Assembly (NCBI GenBank): GCA_022592445.1
Contig: JABYQR010000689.1
Location: forward strand, 1-11,966
Direction of reading: 5' to 3'
DNA length: 11,966 nucleotides
Source: Cytidiella melzeri
Lineage: Eukaryota > Basidiomycota > Agaricomycetes > Polyporales > Irpicaceae
The notes beneath the pieces are model-generated. The model saw only the letters and a program-made list of their open reading frames with translations, had not been told where the DNA came from and did no database searches. Positions 7,532 through 11,966 of this stretch are shown piece by piece (the first letter of the stretch is position 1; the number at the start of each line of letters is the position of its first letter). The position numbers were made by a program, and so were the translations under genes.

Positions 7532-8038
7532 GACTTCAGGGACCTGCGCACAGACCATGTTGAGGGCAGGCTTTGCAAGAAGCCGTGTGAACAAAGAACA
7601 AAAGAACTACCTAAAGGAGAACAATAGCTATTGTCTAGACCTTGCCAAGAACTCTACCGTGAGAGAATCTATCTAAAAGGAGACCAACTATTGTATTCCA
7701 TTCCCACACCTGTGAGAACATCCTTCCATAAAGAGAACAATAAGGAAAGAACAAAAGGAGTCCATGTGAACGGTATCTATGACGTCAAACCCTAGCTATG
7801 GGCTGAACCATGTGCTTGTAGCCATGTGGTGTTACTTAAGCTAAGTCACATGCCAGTGTGACGTAGTAGCAAGTAATGTGACCGTGTGGAGCGTCTAAGC
7901 CACGTGATACGGGCGCTTAATAGACGTGCAAAGGAGTTTATGCAGAGAAGGTTGCAACTGAGCTGCAGCCCGGAGTTTTACAGATAAAAACAAGAGGTAA
8001 ATTGCAAAAATTAAGGGCTAGTCAGGCAATCCATGACA

Positions 8039-8055
8039 TTACCCCCCTCCTAAAA
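8039..8055 (-). other. Polypurine tract of copy 2
   Basis: On the minus strand the sequence just before the LTR is TTTTAGGAGGGGGGTAA. A purine run directly beside the TGTCA start of the LTR is the standard primer site for plus-strand DNA synthesis. It fixes the orientation of the LTR and shows that it belongs to copy 2. Confidence 0.8.
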
Positions 8056-8203
8056 TCAAGCGTCCTCGCGAAGCATCACTGTGCTGTGGTGATAGAGGTC
8101 TTCTACCCGTCTACAGGGATTCAGCAGAATTGCCCCGATTGTCTAGTCAGAAGGATGCTAGGAAGTTTCCTCCCTTCTGGTGTTGTTGACTCGACGTTAC
8201 CCG
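8056..8203 (-). other. 3' non-coding region of copy 2
   Basis: About 150 bases separate the pol stop (8204-8206) from the polypurine tract. No open frame in the element direction continues through it. A second, weaker purine run lies near 8163-8176. The ORF visible on the + strand across 8002-8259 spans the LTR end, tract and coding end, and is not considered a gene. Confidence 0.6.
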
Positions 8204-9010
8204 TCAGTGTGATGTTCTTGAGATATCCAGACCAATGTGTTTGCCTTCATCCCAGCTAAGATCGTATGTAGATGGATAGATCGTGCGAAGGAAAGCGGGG
8301 TCGGTCTGGGTATTGAATTCCCGAAAGTGCGAGCGGAGATCCACGAAGAGTGAAGCTTTGATGACCCGGGGCGCTCCGGGGTTTGCTTTGTAGAAGTCGT
8401 CAATTGCTTCTTGACTATTCTCGAGGTTTTCTACTGGTTCCCAGCTATTGTGTCCGTCTGAATACCCTTCCCATTTGACAAGGAATTGCAATTTCTTCCA
8501 ACGTCCGTGTAGCCTGCTGTCTAGCACTTTTTCGACGACGTACTGTTCTTCTCCTTCTATGACGATAGGATCAGGAGGTGGAGGTACATCTTTGCCGTTG
8601 TCGTGCCAGGGACTTAGACGATTGATATGGAAGACGGGGTGGATTCGGAGATAGCTGGGTAGATCGAGTTTGTAATCGAGATCGCCAATGCATTCGATGA
8701 CCTTGTACGGGCCGAGTTGTCGAGGACCGAGTTTAGGGGTAGCCTGGTGGATCTGGACGTTCTTAGCGTTCAGCCAGACCATGTCCCCTACTTGGAAGAC
8801 GCGTGGAGAGCGCTTTTTGAACTCATAGAGTTGCTTCATCTTTTCTTTGTTTAGACGAAGAGCTGCTTCGGTCTCTTTGCGTACTCGAGCCACATTGTCA
8901 AGGCGCTCATCGAGTGATGGGATATTACTTCGCTTGCCGACTGGTATGGTGAAGTCGGGGCAATATCCATAGATGACCTCAAACGGTGTTTGTGAATTAC
9001 CCGCATGTAC
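8204..9010 (-). pseudogene. Integrase C-terminus and chromodomain, copy 2
   Basis: This is in the same frame as the integrase segment at 9011-9991, separated only by TGA 9011-9013. It runs from TPFEVIYGY through the SLDERL region to a complete GPY-type domain (RQLGPYKVIECIGDLDYKL) and the HPVFHINRLSPW block. A well-preserved chromodomain follows at about 8396-8559 (YVVEKVLDSRLHGRWKKL, then QFLVKWEGYSDGHNSWEP). The Tyr, Trp and Tyr of the methyl-lysine cage are present. A tail of about 50 residues ends at TGA 8204-8206. Unlike copy 1, no stop or frameshift interrupts the chromodomain. It is the best-preserved targeting module in the window. Confidence 0.85.
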
Positions 9011-9991
9011 TCACGAGTTGAGTGCAAACTCAGCCGCCGGCAGATGATCGACCCAGTCGTCTTGTCGTTGCTGACAGAATAGACGCAGATACTGTTCGAT
9101 ATCTTGGTTTTTGCGTTCGACTTTGCCATTTCCTTGCGGATGATAGGCGGTCGTAAAACCAGTTTCTATGCCTAGGCGGTGATAGAGCGCACGCATGAAG
9201 CGTGCTGCAAACTGGGGTCCTCGGTCAGAGAACACCTTCTTGGGAATGCCGTGAAGTCGGAATACTTCTTTGTAATGTAGATCGGCAATCCCCTCAGCGT
9301 TAACCCTAGTGGTAGTAGGGATGATGTGCGTTTGATCGGAGTAGTGGTCAACGTAGACCGCGATCGAATCAAATCCCTTAGAGGGTGGCAGCTGAGTGGT
9401 GAGCTCTACTCCGACATGTTCCCAAGGTCCGGCCGGAGTTTCCTGGGGCTGTAGTACTGCTTTAGGGTGTGGAGCTGACTTGTAGCATTGACAGCGATCA
9501 CAACCTAGTACGTAAGTCTTGACAAAGGCATTCATCTTTGGCCACCAATAGTGTCGTGAGACTAGCTCTATGGTGCCGTGTTTGCCCGGATGACCAGCCG
9601 TGGGTGTGTCACGGCAAGATTTGACAATTTCGTGATGGAGCTCTTTGTTGTTAGGGATGTAGAGTTTTCCCTTGTAATAGAGGAGCCCGTCACTGTCTTC
9701 CCATTCGAGTAAACCGCCAACAAGTTTGCAAGGTCCCTTCTTTTGGAGGGTGGCAAGAGCTTGTGCGACTTCTGCTTCTTGCTCCGTGCATTCTTGGATC
9801 TTTGATTCAAGCGGAGAAGCAGTAGCAAGCATGCTAGTAGCAAGGATCCAGAAATGTTCCGGTTTCAGTACCACCTGATCTTTGTTGTCTTCTTTGTCCG
9901 TAACAGCGTGTGAGTGAAGACGAGATAGAGGATTGGCATGTATCATGGTACTGCCAGGCTTGTGTACCAACACAAAGTTGAAGTCAGCCAA
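9011..9991 (-). pseudogene. Integrase, copy 2 (interrupted by a stop)
   Basis: Same composition as copy 1 and almost identical to it for the first 200 or so residues. It has the end of RNase H (ANPLSR, Asn at 9932-9934), the zinc-binding HHCC region (GCDRCQCYK) and the DDE core. The first catalytic acid is Glu (9404-9406), as in copy 1; SDRGPQF and NGKVERKNQ are intact, and the family-like AYHPQGNGK is kept where copy 1 has SYHLQ. The frame ends at TGA 9011-9013, where copy 1 reads CAA; both can derive from CGA. The frame is continuous upstream to the RNase H segment, apart from TGA 10016-10018. Confidence 0.85.
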
Positions 9992-10015
9992 AAGCAGTGA
10001 CCAATGTGCTTGATG

Positions 10016-10285
10016 TCAAGTGAGGTGTTGTGCAGTTTTCCAGTACTGCAGGTTGGCGTGATTTGTCCAGATCTCAAACGGTTCCTTGAGCCCCTCAAGG
10101 TAGCGGCACCAATATTTGAGAGCTTTGGTGATGGCTAACATCTCCCAATCAAAGATTTTATAATTACAATCTGCTTCAGTCATAGATGCGGATCGGTAGG
10201 CAATAGGGTGGTAGAATCCATCTTCCTTCGCCCATCTTCCTTGAGTTCTGGGAGATGATGCCACCAGTCGCATAGCCTGAGGCAT
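10016..10285 (-). pseudogene. RNase H C-terminal part, copy 2
   Basis: It carries FYHPIAYRSASM, NYKIFDWEMLAI with the catalytic Glu, and WTNHANLQYW with Asn (10061-10063) instead of Asp. It ends at TGA 10016-10018 in the same place as copy 1. The first residues before FYHP come from reading the 14-bp duplication (10215-10242) in a shifted frame and are not native. A separate frame holds the first half of RNase H (VDASGYATGG, up to about 10240). Confidence 0.75.
10215..10242 (-). repeat. 14-bp tandem duplication in RNase H (copy 2)
   Basis: CCATCTTCCTT occurs at 10218-10228 and again at 10232-10242, a 14-base period. This is the same event as at 5354-5381 in copy 1. Copy 2 also has one A fewer just before it, adding a second shift. 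Confidence 0.8.
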
Positions 10286-11341
10286 CGACTTCTAGATGTG
10301 TAGGGAGTTCAGGGTCCCAGACTGCCAAGATAGGCTTAGTGGTAAAGGCCTTCTTTAGCAGCGTGAAGGCAGTCTCTTGTGCTGGACCCCAGACGAACGG
10401 TACGTCCTTCTTAGTAAGGTCGTGTAGAGGCCGCGCGTGCTTTGAGAAGTCTTGAATGAAGCGTCGGTAGAAGTTGGCAAACCCTATGAACCCTCTACTT
10501 CTTTGAGGTTCTTGGGTGTGGGCCACGTAGAAACTGCTTGGACTTTGACAGGGTCCATAGCTACTTCGCCGACGCGAATGATTATCCGAGGTATTCATTC
10601 AGATTTCTCAAACTTGCACTTTTCCGGCCGGAGGTAGAGATCGTGCTGTTGAAGTCGCTCGAGGACTTCGTGTACAACCTTGCGGTGCTCTGTCAGGTTG
10701 TTGCTCCAATCAAATGTCATCTAGATAGACAGCCACCTTGCCCTTGGCGACCAGGTCGGCGAAGATGTTGTCCATCAGAGCTTGGAAGGTAGCGGGTGAG
10801 TTCGTGAGACCGAAGAACATGACTTTAGGTTCGAAGAGTCCTCGGTTGGTAACGAACACCGCTTTGTACCATCTCCTTCTTTGATTCGGACATTGTGATA
10901 TCCCCAACGAACATTGAATTTGGTGAAGATCTTTGCACCCTTGAGCTTGTTGACAATGTTGGTAGCAAGCGGTAGTGGGTAACGATTCTTTACAGTGATG
11001 TCGTTTAGTTTGCGGTAGTCCTGAATAAGTCGGAGTTTGTTGTCTTTCTTTTTGATGAAAAAGACCGGAGAAGCCATTGGAGACTTAGAAGGCATGATGT
11101 AACCTTTTGTCAGGTTCTCCTGAATGAACTTGTCAAGCTCGGCTTGTCCGTTCAGGGGCATAGGATAAACTTTCAATTTGATCATCTCAGGAGCGTCTGG
11201 TTTGAGATGAATTGAATGGTCCCAGGGCTGATGCTAAGGTAGCCGATTAGACTCTTCCTCAGAGAGAAGACTTTAGCATATCTGTGATACTCTGATGGAA
11301 CAATGTCTTCGAAGGAGCGCTGGGCTTTAGCTTTGTTTGCT
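10242..11341 (-). pseudogene. Reverse transcriptase and start of RNase H, copy 2 (multiple frameshifts)
   Basis: This has the same domain order as copy 1, but split over several frames. The pre-RT linker carries the shared TAG. Then come [25 protein letters not shown] and [13 protein letters not shown], with the motif A Asp replaced by Asn (10913-10915), open to about 10870. One missing G in GATGGG shifts the frame; the next part holds [10 protein letters not shown] and YLDDI, ending near 10715. Further single-base losses follow in T and A runs (about 10545-10715). The last part (GFANFYRRF to VDASGYATGG) is open to the RNase H duplication. Most shifts sit in homopolymers, so some could be sequence errors; the Asn at motif A is not of that kind. 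Confidence 0.8.
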
Positions 11342-11348
11342 TTGGCAG

Positions 11349-11742
11349 CTAGCTTGGTCTGTGTCCTCCGACAGTGAGTGTAAGGCGAACGAAGTGCGTT
11401 AATCCGCCAGCTTTATTCTTAGTTCCATCAATGTTGTGTAGTGAGATGATTCTCCCAAGAGGATGTTGGATAATCTTATGCTTTTTGACAAAACTGGTGA
11501 CTGATGAACAAAGCCGTGGCTCCTGAGTCAATCATAGCAGGAACACGGATGCTTCTATTGAGACCTTTGACTAGTACATGTACACAGAAATGAGAAGATA
11601 ACCGATCTAGCAACGAGATAGTACTGAAGAGATAACAGATGACGGGCACGGGGTTGCTATAGTACACAAGGCAGAAGACAAGGTAGACGGCAAGGAGACA
11701 GGGACAGGATATCTGGGGGACTCGCAGCTGCAGCTGTGTCAC
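11349..11742 (-). pseudogene. Aspartic protease region, copy 2 (frameshifted)
   Basis: The segment 11742-11476 is in the frame of the gag stop and reaches the active site AMIDSGATALFIS intact. An extra T in CAGTTTTGTC shifts the frame near 11490. The continuation (VKKHKIIQHPLG to LTVGGHRPS) then ends at TAG 11349-11351, exactly as in copy 1. The shortened protease-RT junction is therefore common to both. Near 11605 copy 2 keeps about 10 bases that copy 1 lacks. The start used by the protease is unknown; it would normally be made as part of Gag-Pol. Confidence 0.7.
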
Positions 11743-11751
11743 GAGTCCTCT

Positions 11752-11966
11752 TCAAAAAACCGCGTTGATTTTGGCAGCCATTTCATCCAATTTTGCTTTT
11801 TCTGGATATCCGCATGTCTTTGAGAGCAGCAATCTTAGCATCCTTGTCACTGGATGCGTCTTGCTTCGGCGTAGTAGTGGTTGATGAGGTCGACGAGGTC
11901 GCAGCGACTCTTTGTCCCTTAGGGACGCCTTGAAGCCGTTTCAGGGCAAACTGCCCCCCAGTGACG
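11752..11966 (-). pseudogene. gag C-terminus, copy 2 (partial, runs off window)
   Basis: It starts inside the last zinc knuckle (HWGAVC, at 11966) and matches copy 1 through the Ser/Thr linker and the Lys/Met coiled coil to the TGA at 11752-11754. An extra C directly after the knuckle and small indels near 11790-11815 shift the frame relative to copy 1. The stop is preceded by a run of six T. Confidence 0.7.

Larger units (their letters stand above)
7283..8038 (-). repeat. 3' LTR of copy 2
   Basis: This 756-bp LTR has perfect 5-bp inverted ends: on the minus strand it starts TGTCATGG at 8038 and ends CTGTGACA at 7283. It is flanked on the 8039 side by a minus-strand polypurine tract and on the other side by copy 1 coding sequence, so it is the 3' LTR of copy 2. 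A TATA box at 7524-7531 splits it into a U3 of about 0.5 kb and an R/U5 of about 0.25 kb. The small open frames inside it look like chance. Repeated purine words (GGAGAACAA, AAAGGAGACCAA) and a perfect 14-bp palindrome at 7621-7634 lie in U3. The second LTR is outside the window, so insertion age cannot be estimated. Confidence 0.8.
3635..11966. repeat. Long inverted repeat formed by copies 1 and 2
   Basis: The left arm 3635-7282 (copy 1) is the reverse complement of the right arm 8315-11966 (copy 2), apart from scattered differences. The arms are about 3.65 kb and the spacer (7283-8314) is 1032 bp. The repeat probably extends past the right edge into the rest of gag, where the left partner is itself split by the 1.85-kb insertion. 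Confidence 0.9.
7283..11966 (-). mobile_element. Ty3/gypsy chromovirus copy 2, inverted and nested in copy 1 (5' end outside window)
   Basis: Reading the minus strand from 11966 gives the same family as copy 1 in the same order: gag end, protease, RT, RNase H, integrase, chromodomain. A short 3' non-coding stretch, a polypurine tract and a complete 3' LTR follow. The LTR begins exactly where the coding sequence of copy 1 stops, after GAATTC at 7277-7282. Copy 2 continues coding for about 37 codons past the same motif (8315-8320), down to a stop at 8204-8206. This shows that copy 2 inserted into copy 1. The 5' LTR, most of gag, the second copy of the target-site duplication and the displaced 3' end of copy 1 should lie right of 11966. 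Confidence 0.85.

Noticed and set aside
7283..8038. The LTR could be the 3' LTR of copy 1 on the + strand
   Set aside because: The polypurine tract lies on the minus strand at 8039-8055, and copy 1 coding is cut at GAATTC while copy 2 codes further past the same motif, so the LTR belongs to copy 2.
8448..8654. Plus-strand ORF opposite the chromodomain, with a matching minus-strand ORF in copy 1 at 6966-7148
   Set aside because: Both are antisense shadows of the conserved chromodomain region.
1..11966. CRISPR arrays, tRNA or rRNA genes, bacterial operons
   Set aside because: No spaced repeats, cloverleaf-like sequences or ribosome-binding-site-led genes were seen; the content is eukaryotic retrotransposon.

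Overview
The window is a nest of retrotransposons from a fungal, probably basidiomycete (Agaricomycete), genome. No host gene can be identified with confidence. The basis is a Ty3/gypsy chromovirus with the order gag, protease, RT, RNase H, integrase, chromodomain. Its protein sequence resembles the Tf2-like elements that are abundant in Rhizoctonia-type genomes. That resemblance is recalled from the family, not searched, so genus-level placement is weak.

Layout. (1) Copy 1, + strand, runs from before base 1 to 7282. Positions 1-593 are leader or an unknown degenerate ORF; 594-1423 and 3274-3847 are the two halves of a broken gag; 3861-4241 is protease; 4241-5416 is RT with the start of RNase H; 5368-5604 is the rest of RNase H; 5605-6876 is integrase; 6877-7282 is the chromodomain tail. 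(2) Gag of copy 1 is split by an unrelated GC- and CpG-rich insertion of about 1.85 kb (about 1422-3273). It has LTR-like TG...CA ends, a TATA box and a 175-codon Cys/His-rich ORF. (3) Copy 1 ends abruptly inside its C-terminal coding region, at 7282. There copy 2, a second member of the same family in the opposite orientation, has inserted. Its 756-bp 3' LTR (7283-8038, TGTCA...TGACA ends) abuts a minus-strand polypurine tract. Copy 2 then reads leftward from 11966: gag end, protease, RT, RNase H, integrase, chromodomain, stop at 8204. Its 5' LTR and the rest of copy 1 lie beyond the right edge.

How the parts relate. Copy 2 is younger than copy 1. The two form an inverted repeat with arms of about 3.65 kb around a loop of about 1.03 kb. 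Both copies carry the same lesions: a shortened protease-RT junction with two stops, a 14-bp frame-shifting duplication in RNase H, a TGA before the integrase, and replacement of catalytic acids in RT (D to N), RNase H (D to N twice) and integrase (D to E). Copy 2 therefore seems to have moved after its lineage had already lost enzyme function, which implies mobilisation in trans. Private differences between the copies are rich in CpG to TpG/CpA changes, as expected from methylation-linked decay or a RIP-like process. The 1422-3273 insertion is CpG-rich and seems to have escaped this.
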